From the NCBI RefSeq assembly GCF_003046175.1, contig NZ_PZZM01000001.1:5225001-5289000 (forward strand): a stretch of 64,000 nt of DNA. The letters run 5' to 3'. The position numbers and the translations under genes were made by a program. Shown in pieces: positions 26,449 to 34,991 of this stretch (the first letter of the stretch is position 1; every line of letters begins with the position of its first letter). The DNA is from Bosea sp. 124 (GTDB lineage: Bacteria; Pseudomonadota; Alphaproteobacteria; Rhizobiales; Beijerinckiaceae). The notes under the pieces are model-generated. The model made no database searches. It worked only from the letters and a program-made list of their open reading frames with translations, and had not been told where the DNA came from.

Positions 26449-27069
26449 ATGACCATGGCCAAGAAGAGCTCCGAGAAAGGCTCCAGGAAGGGCTTCCTGC
26501 TGGTCCTGATGCAGCCACCGGCATCCATGGATGAGGAGTTCAACGCCTGGTACGACAGCGAGCATGTTCCCGAGCGCCTGGCGGTGCCCGGCGTGGAGAC
26601 GGCCATCCGCTACTCCTCGGCCGAGGGCGTGCCGAACTATCTCGCGATCTACGACCTCGCCGACAAATCCGTGCTCGACACCGAGGCCTATCTCAAGGTC
26701 GCGGGCGACCGCTCCAGCCCCTGGACCAAACGCGTCACCGGGCGCACGAATGTCTACCGCTCGATCGGCGATCAGGTCTATCCGGGCGATGCGATCACGC
26801 CGCTGGCGTCGCGCGTGACGATCATCCGCTTTCGCGGGCTGCCGGCCCCAGCCGAAGCCGGCGTCGTCAAGGCGATGCGGGCGGCCTTCGAGCCCCGCCC
26901 CTCGACCATCGGCGTCAGGGTCTTCGCCTATCCGGTCGGCGGAAAGGTCGACTATATCGGCTTCGTCTCATCCGCGATGCCGGACGAGGCGGCGGTGGAC
27001 CCGCGCCTGTTCGCCAAATTTCACGGCTCGATCGACCTGTTCAACACCTACGTTCCCAGGCCGCGCTAG
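26449..27069 (+). CDS. Uncharacterised EthD/ferredoxin-like-fold protein
   Basis: A 206-residue protein with a positively charged start (K-K-S-S-E-K-G-S-R-K-G) and then F-N-A-W-Y-D-S-E-H-V-P-E-R-L-A-V-P-G-V near residue 30, the hallmark of dimeric alpha/beta-barrel EthD-like proteins. A second, weaker repeat of the fold (V-T-I-I-R-F-R-G-L) fills the C-terminal half, suggesting a two-domain barrel. Related proteins act as accessory factors or as small decyclising or isomerising enzymes; no catalytic residue can be assigned. AAGGAG lies 4 bases before the ATG. It has its own promoter and is followed by another TGTCGACA site at 27112. Confidence 0.8.
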   Translation: MTMAKKSSEKGSRKGFLLVLMQPPASMDEEFNAWYDSEHVPERLAVPGVETAIRYSSAEGVPNYLAIYDLADKSVLDTEAYLKVAGDRSSPWTKRVTGRTNVYRSIGDQVYPGDAITPLASRVTIIRFRGLPAPAEAGVVKAMRAAFEPRPSTIGVRVFAYPVGGKVDYIGFVSSAMPDEAAVDPRLFAKFHGSIDLFNTYVPRPR

Positions 27070-27111
27070 CGGCTGGCGAGGGCGGACGATACCGCCGACG
27101 ACATTCATAAG

Positions 27112-27119
27112 TGTCGACA
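27112..27119. promoter_or_regulatory. TGTCGACA operator-like palindrome
   Basis: Core of GTGTCGACAT, 60 bp before the CoA-transferase start at 27180. A weak -10 (TCATAA, 27105-27110) lies directly ahead of it; a -35 is not convincing. Confidence 0.5.
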
Positions 27120-27179
27120 TAGCGATTGAATCCCCCCGAGCCGGCCCATGCCGGCCGACGCCTGGAGGATGTGAGGCCG

Positions 27180-28394
27180 ATGACGCAATCCGCCGCCCCG
27201 GACGAAACAAAGTCAGCCCGGCCCGGCACCTTTGCGCCGCTGGCCGGCCTCGTGATTCTGGAGGTCTGCACCGGCGCCGCGCTCTCGTTCGCGGCCAGGC
27301 TGCTGGGCGATCTCGGCGCTGAGGTGGTGAAGATCGAACCGCCGGAGGGAGACGCGCTGCGCCGGCAGGGGCCGTTCATGAGCGGGACCGGCGAACCCGC
27401 CAGCGCCCTGTTCGGCTATCTCAACGCGGGCAAGCGCTGCGTCGGCATGGAGATAGCCGATCCGGCCGCGACGCCGCTTCTGGCGCGGTTCGTCGGCCGG
27501 TCCGATCTCGTCCTTTTCGATGCGAATGCGGAGGCAGCGATGCTGCGCGACCTGCTGGTGGCCGGCCGCAGGCAGGGACCGGCCGCCCTCGTGTTCAGCC
27601 CTTACGGCCGGAAAGGCGCCCGCGCCGGCCGGGCCGGCTCGTCCTTCACGGCGCAGCATTCGGGCGGCTACGCCTATCATCAGGCCTATCCGGCGACCGA
27701 TCCGGGCAAGGTCCCGCCGACGGGAGCAGCCGACCGCGAGGCCGACATGATTCTGGGTCTCGTCGCAGCCAATGCGGCGCTCTGGGCGCTCATGTCCCGC
27801 CGCGACGACGAGGCGCGCCCCGTCGTCGATCTCTCGGCCGAGGATGGCTTCGCCTATCTGCTGGTCGATGCGCTGGCCGACCTGAAGGAAGGCCGCCTCG
27901 GCCCGACCCGCAAGCGGCTGCCCGGTCAGGGCATCACCATTGCCGGCGGGCTGGTCTGGTTCCTGCCCTGCAGCGACGGCGCGATCATGGTGTCCCCGCG
28001 CGAGGACCACCAATGGGCGCGCTGGGTCGAGATGATGGGCGATCCCGCCTGGGCCCGGGACAAGGAGCTCTGCGGCTCGCGCGCGATCCGCACCACCAAC
28101 GCCGCCCGCCTGCAGGAGCTGATGGAGCCCTGGGCGGCCGGGGTGAAGGCGCAGGACACCTTCCGGCAGGCGCAGGCCGCCAAGATCGCCTGCTTCCCGA
28201 TCTGCTCGGCCACGGATCTGCTGGAGAACCGCCAGCTCCTGTCGCGGCTGTTCTTCGAGACGCTGTCGGCTCCCGGCAAGACCGACATCACCATGCCCGG
28301 CCTGCCCTTCCTGGTGCGTTCGAGCAGCGGCGCCACCCTGCCGCGCCCGCGCCGACGGGCCTTCCCGCAACTCGTGGAGCAAGCCGATGTCTGA
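27180..28394 (+). CDS. Class III (CaiB/BaiF) CoA-transferase, divergent
   Basis: A 404-residue CaiB/BaiF protein. It has A-G-L-V-I-L-E-V-C-T-G-A-A-L-S-F and L-G-A-E-V-V-K-I-E-P-P-E-G-D. The Asp of E-A-D-M-I-L-G-L-V is at the expected catalytic distance from S-R-R, but the usual R-T-G-x-G-Q that follows is replaced by D-D-E-A-R-P, a marked divergence. An ATG at 27180 with GGAGG upstream is chosen over an in-frame start at 27126 that lies on top of the promoter. Its last 8 bp overlap the next CoA-transferase gene, so the two are translated together and may form a heteromer. Confidence 0.9.
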   Translation: MTQSAAPDETKSARPGTFAPLAGLVILEVCTGAALSFAARLLGDLGAEVVKIEPPEGDALRRQGPFMSGTGEPASALFGYLNAGKRCVGMEIADPAATPLLARFVGRSDLVLFDANAEAAMLRDLLVAGRRQGPAALVFSPYGRKGARAGRAGSSFTAQHSGGYAYHQAYPATDPGKVPPTGAADREADMILGLVAANAALWALMSRRDDEARPVVDLSAEDGFAYLLVDALADLKEGRLGPTRKRLPGQGITIAGGLVWFLPCSDGAIMVSPREDHQWARWVEMMGDPAWARDKELCGSRAIRTTNAARLQELMEPWAAGVKAQDTFRQAQAAKIACFPICSATDLLENRQLLSRLFFETLSAPGKTDITMPGLPFLVRSSSGATLPRPRRRAFPQLVEQADV

Positions 28395-29586
28395 CGGACT
28401 CAGCCCCGCCCCATCCGCCACCGCCGACTGGACGCAATGCCTGAACGGCGTGCGCGTCGTCGATTTCAGCTGGGTCGTCGCCGGCCCGATGGCGACCAAG
28501 CGGCTGGGCGCGATGGGCGCGGAGATCATCAAGATCGAGTCCGCGACCCGGCCGGAATTTTCCCTGCGCCACGCCTGGTTCTCGGTCGTCAACAACAACA
28601 AGCGCAGTTGCACGCTGAACATCGCCTCGGCCGAGGGCCAGGCGCTGATCCATGCACTGGTCGCGAAGAGCGACATCGTGGTCGAGAATTTTTCGTCCCG
28701 CGTCCTGACGAAGAACAACCTCTCCTATGACGACCTGCGCAAGGTGAAGCCAGATATCATCTATGTCTCGGCCTCGGGCCTCGGCCGCACCGGGCCGGAA
28801 AACGAGATGCTGGCCTATGGCTCGCTGCTGCAGGGCTACAGCGGCCGTGTCGCCATGATCGGCGCCATGAATGCCGGGCTCGAGGGCATGGGCATCGCCC
28901 CGGGCTGGACCGACCCGGTGACGTCGCTTTGGGAAGGTTTCCTCATCCTCGCCGCCCTCCGCCACCGCCGCGAGACCGGCGAGGGCTGCTATATCGACCT
29001 GTCGATGCTGGAGGCCAGCGTCACCTTGCTGCCCGACGCATTGCTGCATGCGGCGCTGGGCCAGGCCACGGCCGAGCAGGGCAGCGAAAGCGAGATCGGC
29101 GCCTCGCCGTCAGGCTGCTTCAGGTGCAAGGGCGAGGATGCCTGGCTTGCGGTCTCGGTGCGCGACGACGGCGAATGGCGCGGCCTGCGCGCGGCGCTGG
29201 ATGTGCCAAACGACCCCGCCTTCTCCAGCCGCGAGGCGCGGATCGCCGGGCGCACCGGGCTCAACGCGATCGTTGCCGCATGGTGCGCCGGGCGCACTGC
29301 CGTCGAGGCAGAGGCCACCTTGCAGTCGCATGGCGTGCCATCGGCGATCTCGCAGGGCATCCGCGAGGTCCTTGACGATCCGCACCTGAAGGAACGCGAC
29401 CTCTTCCGGCAGGTCGGGGACGGAAGCTGGAGCATCGCTTTGCCGTGGATGGAGGCCGGCGGCTGGCGCGGCGGCCTTTCCGCCCCGCCGAAGCTCGGAG
29501 CCGACAACGACTACGTCTTCGGCGAGTTGCTCGGCGTTTCGCCCGAGGAGCAGGCCAGGTTGAAGGCGGCCGGCGTCATCGCCTGA
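28387..29586 (+). CDS. Class III (CaiB/BaiF) CoA-transferase
   Basis: A 399-residue CoA-transferase. It has L-N-G-V-R-V-V-D-F-S-W-V-V-A-G-P, M-G-A-E-I-I-K-I-E-S, N-N-N-K-R-S-C-T-L-N-I and a well placed catalytic Asp in W-T-D-P-V-T-S-L-W, 17 residues before H-R-R-E-T-G-E-G. It overlaps the upstream CoA-transferase by 8 bp. The neighbour downstream, 29 bp away, is a Gfo/Idh oxidoreductase, an unusual partner that suggests the substrate or product carries a hydroxyl or sugar-like group. Confidence 0.93.
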   Translation: MSDGLSPAPSATADWTQCLNGVRVVDFSWVVAGPMATKRLGAMGAEIIKIESATRPEFSLRHAWFSVVNNNKRSCTLNIASAEGQALIHALVAKSDIVVENFSSRVLTKNNLSYDDLRKVKPDIIYVSASGLGRTGPENEMLAYGSLLQGYSGRVAMIGAMNAGLEGMGIAPGWTDPVTSLWEGFLILAALRHRRETGEGCYIDLSMLEASVTLLPDALLHAALGQATAEQGSESEIGASPSGCFRCKGEDAWLAVSVRDDGEWRGLRAALDVPNDPAFSSREARIAGRTGLNAIVAAWCAGRTAVEAEATLQSHGVPSAISQGIREVLDDPHLKERDLFRQVGDGSWSIALPWMEAGGWRGGLSAPPKLGADNDYVFGELLGVSPEEQARLKAAGVIA

Positions 29587-29615
29587 ATGCCCGAACGAGA
29601 GCGAAGGAACGACGC

Positions 29616-30605
29616 GTGAGACTGGCTTTCATCGGCGCCTCCCACTGGCATCTGGCGCTTTATCTGGAGCCGGCGCTCGACGCGCCCGGCACGAGCGTCG
29701 TCGGCGTCGCGGACCCTGACCCCGTCTTCATCGCCAATCTGTCGGCAAAGCTCGGCTGCGTCGGCGATGTCGATTTTCGCGAACTCTGCCGCCGCACGAA
29801 GCCGGACTTCGTCATCGCGCTCGGGCGACATTGCGACATGCGGGAGGAAGCGATCTTCCTGATCGAGGAAGGCATCCCCTTCGCCCTCGAAAAGCCCTGC
29901 GGGCTGAACCTGCGCGAGGTCACCGAGCTTGCAGCTCTCGCGGAGAAGCGCGGCAGCTTCGCCGCCGTGCCGCTGGTCTTCCGCAACGGCGATTTCCTGC
30001 CGCGCCTGCAGGAGATGGGTACCGAGGGCATCCAGTATATGAGCTACCGCTTCATCGGCGGCTTCCCCTCGCGCTACGAGCAGGCCAATTGCCACTGGAT
30101 GCTCGACCCCAGCCTTTCGGGCGGCGGCTGTACCATCAACCTGTCGCCGCATTTCCTCGATCTCGCGGTGCTGCTGATGGGCGATGAGGTGCGGGTCAGG
30201 CAGGCCGTGATGTCGAACGCCGCCTGGGGCCGCCCGATCGAGGATTATTCGGCCGTGACGCTGGAATCCGGCACGAATCTCTGCCTCGTCGAAACCGGCT
30301 ATATCTATCCGGCGCCAACCAGCACCTTCGATATGCATTACGCGATCCGCTCGCCCTCGCGCTACATGGTCGCGCATGACCCCGAAACGGTCGAGATCGT
30401 CTCCAATGCCGGCGAGCGCGAGATGGTGCGCAGCCTCACCACCAATGTCCCGCACTACCGGACCTTCGTGCATGACGCGATCGAACGCGTGTGCAAGGGC
30501 CGCCCGCCCGTGGCCGGCATCGCCGACATGGTGCCGATCATGCGCCTGTGCGAGGAGGCCTATGCCAAGGCCGGCCCCCTGCCCCTCCGGGCGCCGCTCG
30601 TATGA
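29616..30605 (+). CDS. Gfo/Idh/MocA-family oxidoreductase
   Basis: A 329-residue NAD(P)-dependent oxidoreductase, usually acting on sugars, inositols or hydroxy acids. The GTG start gives L-A-F-I-G-A-S-H-W-H, a Rossmann G-x-x-x-x-H entry, then G-V-A-D-P-D at the end of strand 2 and the signature A-L-E-K-P-C-G-L-N (E-K-P) near residue 93. The C-terminal alpha/beta domain has N-C-H-W-M-L-D-P-S-L-S-G-G-G and N-L-S-P-H-F-L-D-L with the probable catalytic His. AAGGA precedes the GTG. It lies between CoA-transferase and hydrolase genes. Longer upstream frames only shadow the CoA-transferase. Confidence 0.92.
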   Translation: MRLAFIGASHWHLALYLEPALDAPGTSVVGVADPDPVFIANLSAKLGCVGDVDFRELCRRTKPDFVIALGRHCDMREEAIFLIEEGIPFALEKPCGLNLREVTELAALAEKRGSFAAVPLVFRNGDFLPRLQEMGTEGIQYMSYRFIGGFPSRYEQANCHWMLDPSLSGGGCTINLSPHFLDLAVLLMGDEVRVRQAVMSNAAWGRPIEDYSAVTLESGTNLCLVETGYIYPAPTSTFDMHYAIRSPSRYMVAHDPETVEIVSNAGEREMVRSLTTNVPHYRTFVHDAIERVCKGRPPVAGIADMVPIMRLCEEAYAKAGPLPLRAPLV

Positions 30606-30662
30606 ACCGCCCGCGGGGCGCAGGCCTTTCCTTTCCTGAACCGACGATTGCGGAACCCGACC

Positions 30663-31472
30663 ATGACCAGAGACCAGATCGTCGACCTGAACGGCCTGTC
30701 CTTTCGCTGCCGCATCGATGAACCGGCGAATGCCGCCAGCAGCACGCCCTGGCTCGTCTTCAGCAATTCACTGATGACGGATCTGACGTTGTGGGACGAT
30801 CAGGTCGCGGCCTTCGGCGGCCGCTACCGCATCCTGCGCTACGACCAGCGTGGCCACGGGCAGACCTCGGTGCCGCCCGCAAGCTGCGATTTTGAGACGC
30901 TCGCCGACGATCTCGCCGGCCTGTTCGATGCTCTCGGCATCGCCCGCGCCGTCCTCGTCGGCGTCTCGATGGGAGGTATCACGGCGCTCAGCTTCGCGGC
31001 CCGCCATCCCTCGCGCCTGTCGGCGCTGCTCGCCTGCGACTGTACGGCCAAGGGCGTGCCCGGCGCCGGCAACGCCTGGGACGAGCGCATCGCCCTCGCG
31101 AAGGCTGGCGGAATGACGGCGCTCGCCGGACCGACGATCGAGCGCTGGTTCCGCCCCGAGCATGTCGAGAGCCCTGCCGGCAAGCGCGTCCGGCGGATGG
31201 TCGAGACCACGCCCTTCGACGGCTTCGTCCGTGCCTCGGACGCCCTGCGCGACTTCGATGTCACGGCGGGCCTGACGGGGCTCTCATGCCCGGCCGCGCT
31301 GCTGGTCGGCGCCGGCGACGGCGCCCTGCCCGGCGTCATGAAGCAGATGGCCGAACAGGTCTCCGGCGTGGCCTTTATCGAGATCCCCGATGCCGGGCAC
31401 CTGCCCAATGTCGAGAACCCCGACGCCTTCAACCGCGAACTCGCGGCGTTTCTCAAGCGCGTAGCGGCCTGA
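30663..31472 (+). CDS. Alpha/beta-fold hydrolase, 3-oxoadipate enol-lactonase-like
   Basis: A 269-residue alpha/beta hydrolase with the features of PcaD: oxyanion region F-S-N-S-L-M-T-D-L-T-L-W-D-D-Q, R-I-L-R-Y-D-Q-R-G-H-G-Q-T, nucleophile elbow G-V-S-M-G-G-I-T-A-L with Ser, Asp in G-A-G-D, and His in I-P-D-A-G-H-L-P-N-V-E-N-P. In contrast to the 25609 product all catalytic residues are present. It probably opens an enol-lactone or a related ester. ATG at 30663; an in-frame ATG 15 bases upstream is possible. It ends the plus-strand block and faces a hairpin element at 31495. Confidence 0.92.
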   Translation: MTRDQIVDLNGLSFRCRIDEPANAASSTPWLVFSNSLMTDLTLWDDQVAAFGGRYRILRYDQRGHGQTSVPPASCDFETLADDLAGLFDALGIARAVLVGVSMGGITALSFAARHPSRLSALLACDCTAKGVPGAGNAWDERIALAKAGGMTALAGPTIERWFRPEHVESPAGKRVRRMVETTPFDGFVRASDALRDFDVTAGLTGLSCPAALLVGAGDGALPGVMKQMAEQVSGVAFIEIPDAGHLPNVENPDAFNRELAAFLKRVAA

Positions 31473-31494
31473 GCGCCTTTCCCACGCGAGCGCT

Positions 31495-31533
31495 CATCCT
31501 GAGGAGGCCGCATAGCGGCCGTCTCGAAGGATG
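31495..31533. terminator. Convergent hairpin element
   Basis: CATCCT (31495-31500) pairs with AGGATG (31528-31533), and an inner stem pairs GGCCGC with GCGGCC around a 3-base loop. It is placed between the hydrolase (plus) and Fe-ADH (minus) stops. The type is common as a dispersed palindrome in Hyphomicrobiales genomes and could end both transcripts. Confidence 0.6.
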
Positions 31534-31576
31534 AAGGCTGAGGGATAACTTCAAGCCCTCCCTGGAGGCCTGCCGG

Positions 31577-32725
31577 TCAGGCGGCCTCGCGCAGGATTTC
31601 GCGGATCGCGTCCGCGTCGATGTCCTTGCCTTCGCCGAGCGGCAATTGCCCCGCCTCGGCGATATGCGAGACCACCGCCTCGATATCGACCTTGACCATC
31701 TCGGAGGTCCGGATCGGGCAGCCCATCTTGGCGAAGAAGGCCGCCATCGCCGCAATGCCCTTCTCGGCGGCCTTCGCCGCGTCGGGCTCGGTGATGCCCC
31801 AGACATTGCGGGCATGGCGCAGCAGCATCGGCAGCTTGTTCGCGGCCTGATGGCGCAACAGGCTCGGCATCACCATCGACAGCGTGCGGGCATGGTCGAT
31901 GTCATAGAGCGCCGTCAGCGCATGGCCGATCATATGCGTCGACCAGTCCTGCGGCACGCCCGAGCCGATCAGCCCGTTCAGGGCCTGGTTGGCCGCCCAC
32001 ATGATGTTCTCGCGGGCCTCCGGCGTGTTCTTCTCGACCAGTTCCGGACCCCATTCGATCAGCACCCGCAGGATCGCCTCGCTGAAGCCGAACTGCACCG
32101 GCGCATTGACCGGCAACGTCAGATACTGCTCGACGACATGGGTGAAGGCGTCGACCACGCCGTTCTCGAGTTGCCGACGGCTGAGGCTCGCCATCGTGGA
32201 CGGATCGAGCACCGCGAAGCGCGGCCTCGCGCCGTCCTGCGCGAAGGGCAGCTTGAGATGGCGTGCCTTGTTGGAGATCACCGAGACGGGATTGCTTTCC
32301 GAGCCGGTCGCCGGCAGCGTCAGCACCGCGCCGACAGGCAGGATTTTTGTGACGGCCCCGCCCGTGACGAGATGCTGCCATGGATCGGGCATGTCGAGCG
32401 GCGCGACATAGGCCAGGAACTTCGCCGCATCGACGACCGATCCGCCGCCGACGCCGAGAACGAAATTGCAGCCCTTCTCGCGCACCAGCGCCGCCGCCTT
32501 CATGATGGTCTCATAGACCGGGTTGGCCTCGATGCCGCCGAACTCGACGACCTCGACATGGCCGAGCGCCTTCATCACCTGCTCATGGACGCCGTTGGCC
32601 TTGATGCTGCCCCCGCCATAGAGCAGCAACACGCGCGCATCGGCCGGCACCAGCGTTGCAAGTCCGGCGATCTGCCCGGCGCCGAACAGGATTTCGGTCG
32701 GGTTGTTCAGACGGAAACTGATCAT
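31577..32725 (-). CDS. Iron-containing alcohol dehydrogenase
   Basis: A 382-residue group III alcohol dehydrogenase. The NAD(P)-binding motif G-G-G-S-V-V-D-A-A-K is near residue 98, and the metal-ligand region reads W-S-T-H-M-I-G-H-A-L-T-A-L-Y-D-I-D-H-A-R, containing the family His ligands. Such enzymes oxidise alcohols to aldehydes or reduce aldehydes. It is last in the five-gene minus-strand operon from 37126, 36 bp after the 2-hydroxyacid dehydrogenase. It may handle an aldehyde or hydroxyacid released by the lyase of the same operon. Confidence 0.92.
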   Translation of the reverse strand: MISFRLNNPTEILFGAGQIAGLATLVPADARVLLLYGGGSIKANGVHEQVMKALGHVEVVEFGGIEANPVYETIMKAAALVREKGCNFVLGVGGGSVVDAAKFLAYVAPLDMPDPWQHLVTGGAVTKILPVGAVLTLPATGSESNPVSVISNKARHLKLPFAQDGARPRFAVLDPSTMASLSRRQLENGVVDAFTHVVEQYLTLPVNAPVQFGFSEAILRVLIEWGPELVEKNTPEARENIMWAANQALNGLIGSGVPQDWSTHMIGHALTALYDIDHARTLSMVMPSLLRHQAANKLPMLLRHARNVWGITEPDAAKAAEKGIAAMAAFFAKMGCPIRTSEMVKVDIEAVVSHIAEAGQLPLGEGKDIDADAIREILREAA

Positions 32726-32761
32726 GGCTCTGTCCTTCGCAGGCGATCGGAGATCGCTGTG

Positions 32762-33730
32762 TCATGTGTCCGGATGCAGCAGGCGGATCGGCTTGCCGTC
32801 GAGGAAGGCCAGCACGTTCTCGATGCCCTGCCCGTAGAATTCGGCAAAGGTCTCGCGCGTGCCGTAGCCGAGATGCGGTGTCAGCACCGTGTTCGCTAGC
32901 CGTCTCAGCGGATGCTCCGGCGGCAGCGGCTCGCGGTCGTAGACATCGAGGGCGGCGATCAGCGTCCCGGCCTCCAGCGCCGCGATCAGCGCCGCCTCGT
33001 CGACCAGCGGCCCGCGCGAGGTGTTCACCAGGATCGCGCCGCTCTTCATCAGCCCCAGTTCGCGCGCGCCGATGACGCCGCGTGTCCTGTCAGACAGCAC
33101 GATATGCAGGCTGACCACATCCGCCTGCGCCAGCAATTCGTCCTTGGTACGATAATGCGCACCGCCCTCGGTGGCACGGGCCTCGTCGAGATTCGGGCTC
33201 CAGGCCAGCACATTCATCCCGAGCGCTTTGCCATAGCGCGCCATGTGCCGGCCGATCCGCCCGAGCCCGACCAGGCCCAGCGTCTTGCCCGCGAGCTCCG
33301 GCCCGGCGGGCACGCCGTCCTGGAAGCCTCCGGCGCGGATCGCGGCGTCGCCGCGCGCGATGCTGCGCGCCGCCGCCATCATCAGGCCGAGCGCCAGTTC
33401 CGCCGTGCCGACGCCGGTCTCGCTGCCGCTGGTATAGGTCAGCGTGATGCCACGGGCCGCCATGCCGGCGAGGTCGATCGTCGCGCCGCGCTTGCCGGTC
33501 ATCCCGAACAGCTTGAGCTTGGGCAGCCGCGCCACCAGCGACGGCGGAAAGGCGGTGCGTTCGCGCAGCGCCATGACGATGTCGAAATCGGCCAGCTTCT
33601 GCGCCGCCTCGTCCTCGCTCGCAAAGGCCTCGTGAAAGAACACCACCTCGGCGCGCGCCTTGAGCGCGCTCCAGTCGCCGCTCGCGTCCGCGATGCGCTG
33701 CCAGTCGTCGAGCACGGCGACTTTCGTCAT
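32762..33730 (-). CDS. D-2-hydroxyacid dehydrogenase family protein
   Basis: A 322-residue NAD-dependent 2-hydroxyacid dehydrogenase. The dinucleotide motif L-V-G-L-G-R-I-G-R-H-M lies near residue 153; the catalytic triad is visible as Arg in N-T-S-R-G-P-L-V, Glu in Y-D-R-E-P-L-P and His in T-P-H-L-G-Y-G. The start M-T-K-V-A-V-L-D-D-W-Q is typical of the phosphoglycerate-dehydrogenase-like subgroup. It interconverts a 2-oxo acid and a D-2-hydroxy acid. It lies 9 bp after the acyl-CoA dehydrogenase and 36 bp before the alcohol dehydrogenase. Confidence 0.93.
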   Translation of the reverse strand: MTKVAVLDDWQRIADASGDWSALKARAEVVFFHEAFASEDEAAQKLADFDIVMALRERTAFPPSLVARLPKLKLFGMTGKRGATIDLAGMAARGITLTYTSGSETGVGTAELALGLMMAAARSIARGDAAIRAGGFQDGVPAGPELAGKTLGLVGLGRIGRHMARYGKALGMNVLAWSPNLDEARATEGGAHYRTKDELLAQADVVSLHIVLSDRTRGVIGARELGLMKSGAILVNTSRGPLVDEAALIAALEAGTLIAALDVYDREPLPPEHPLRRLANTVLTPHLGYGTRETFAEFYGQGIENVLAFLDGKPIRLLHPDT

Positions 33731-33739
33731 GGTATCACC

Positions 33740-34945
33740 TCAATAGGAGCGTGGCAGGCCGAGCACATGCTGGGCCACATAGGCCAGCACGAGATTGGTC
33801 GAGATCGGGGCGGTCTGATAGAGGCGCACCTCGCGCCATTTGCGCTCGATATCGTATTCCTGCGCATAGCCGAAGCCGCCATGCGTCTGGAGCGCGGCCT
33901 CCGCCGCCTTCCAGGTCGCTTCAGAGGCCAGCAGCTTGGCGATATTGGCATCGGAGCCGCAGGGCCGGCCCGCCTGGAACAGGGCAGCCGCGCGCCGGCA
34001 GATCATGTCGGCGGCCTCCAGCTCGGCATAGGCGCGCGCCAGCGGGAACTGGACGCCCTGATTCTGGCCGATCGGCCGGCCGAAGACGACGCGCTCATTG
34101 GCATAGGCGACGCCCTTCTTCAGCAGCCAGCGGCCGTCGCCGACGCATTCGGAGGCGACGAGGATGCGCTCGGCGTTCATGCCGTCGAGGATGTAGCGGA
34201 AGCCCTGCCCTTCCTCCCCGATCAGGTTCTCGACCGGAACCTCGAGGTTCTCGATGAAGACCTCGGTGGTGTTGTGGTTGATCAGCGCCTTGATCGGGCG
34301 GATGTCGATGCCGTTGCCCTTGGCGGTGCGCAGGTCGACGAGGAAGACCGACAGGCCGTCGGTGCGCTTCTTGACCTGATCGAGCGGCGTGGTGCGGGCG
34401 AGCAACAGCATCAGGTCCGAATGCAGCGCCCGCGAGGTCCAGACTTTCTGGCCGTTGACGAGGTAATGGCTGTTACCCTTGCGCTCGGCCCGCGTCTTCA
34501 GTTGCGTCGTGTCGGAGCCGGTGGTCGGCTCGGTGACGCCGAAGGCCTGCAGGCGCAGTTCGCCAGAGGCGATGCCCGGCAGATAGCGCCGCTTCTGCTC
34601 CTCGCTGCCATGACGCAGCAGCGTCCCCATGATGTACATCTGCGCATGAGCCGGGCTCGCCGTGCAGCCGCTGGCGTTGATCTCTTCGAGGATGACCGCC
34701 GCTGCGCGCAGCGGCAGTCCAGAACCGCCATACTCCTCGGGAATGAGCGCGCCGAGATAGCCGGCCTCGGTCAGCGCCTTGACGAATTCGGTCGGATAGC
34801 CGCTGCGATTGTCGAGATCGCGCCAGTATTCACCGGGAAAGCCCGTGCAGATCCGGCGCACGGATTCGCGCAGCTCCGGATAGTCCTCGCCAAGGGCGAC
34901 GACCACGTCGGTGTCGAGATCCGCAGCGGCGTGATGGCTGTTCAT
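33740..34945 (-). CDS. Acyl-CoA dehydrogenase family protein
   Basis: A 401-residue FAD-dependent acyl-CoA dehydrogenase. It has F-G-V-T-E-P-T-T-G-S-D-T at the flavin site, N-G-Q-K-V-W-T-S and H-G-G-F-G-Y-A-Q-E-Y-D-I-E-R-K-W-R-E-V-R-L. The MCAD-type catalytic Glu (Y-E-G-T) is absent: the equivalent loop is L-Y-Q-T-A-P-I-S-T-N-L-V. A Glu in M-N-A-E-R-I-L, comparable to the isovaleryl-CoA dehydrogenase base, may act instead, which would fit a branched-chain substrate (inference). The end V-L-G-L-P-R-S-Y is a subgroup mark. Operon position: after the CoA-transferase, before the 2-hydroxyacid dehydrogenase. Confidence 0.92.
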   Translation of the reverse strand: MNSHHAAADLDTDVVVALGEDYPELRESVRRICTGFPGEYWRDLDNRSGYPTEFVKALTEAGYLGALIPEEYGGSGLPLRAAAVILEEINASGCTASPAHAQMYIMGTLLRHGSEEQKRRYLPGIASGELRLQAFGVTEPTTGSDTTQLKTRAERKGNSHYLVNGQKVWTSRALHSDLMLLLARTTPLDQVKKRTDGLSVFLVDLRTAKGNGIDIRPIKALINHNTTEVFIENLEVPVENLIGEEGQGFRYILDGMNAERILVASECVGDGRWLLKKGVAYANERVVFGRPIGQNQGVQFPLARAYAELEAADMICRRAAALFQAGRPCGSDANIAKLLASEATWKAAEAALQTHGGFGYAQEYDIERKWREVRLYQTAPISTNLVLAYVAQHVLGLPRSY

Positions 34946-34991
34946 GGCATATCCTTTCAGGCCGGAGCAGCGCGTCGCCGCGCCGACGGGG

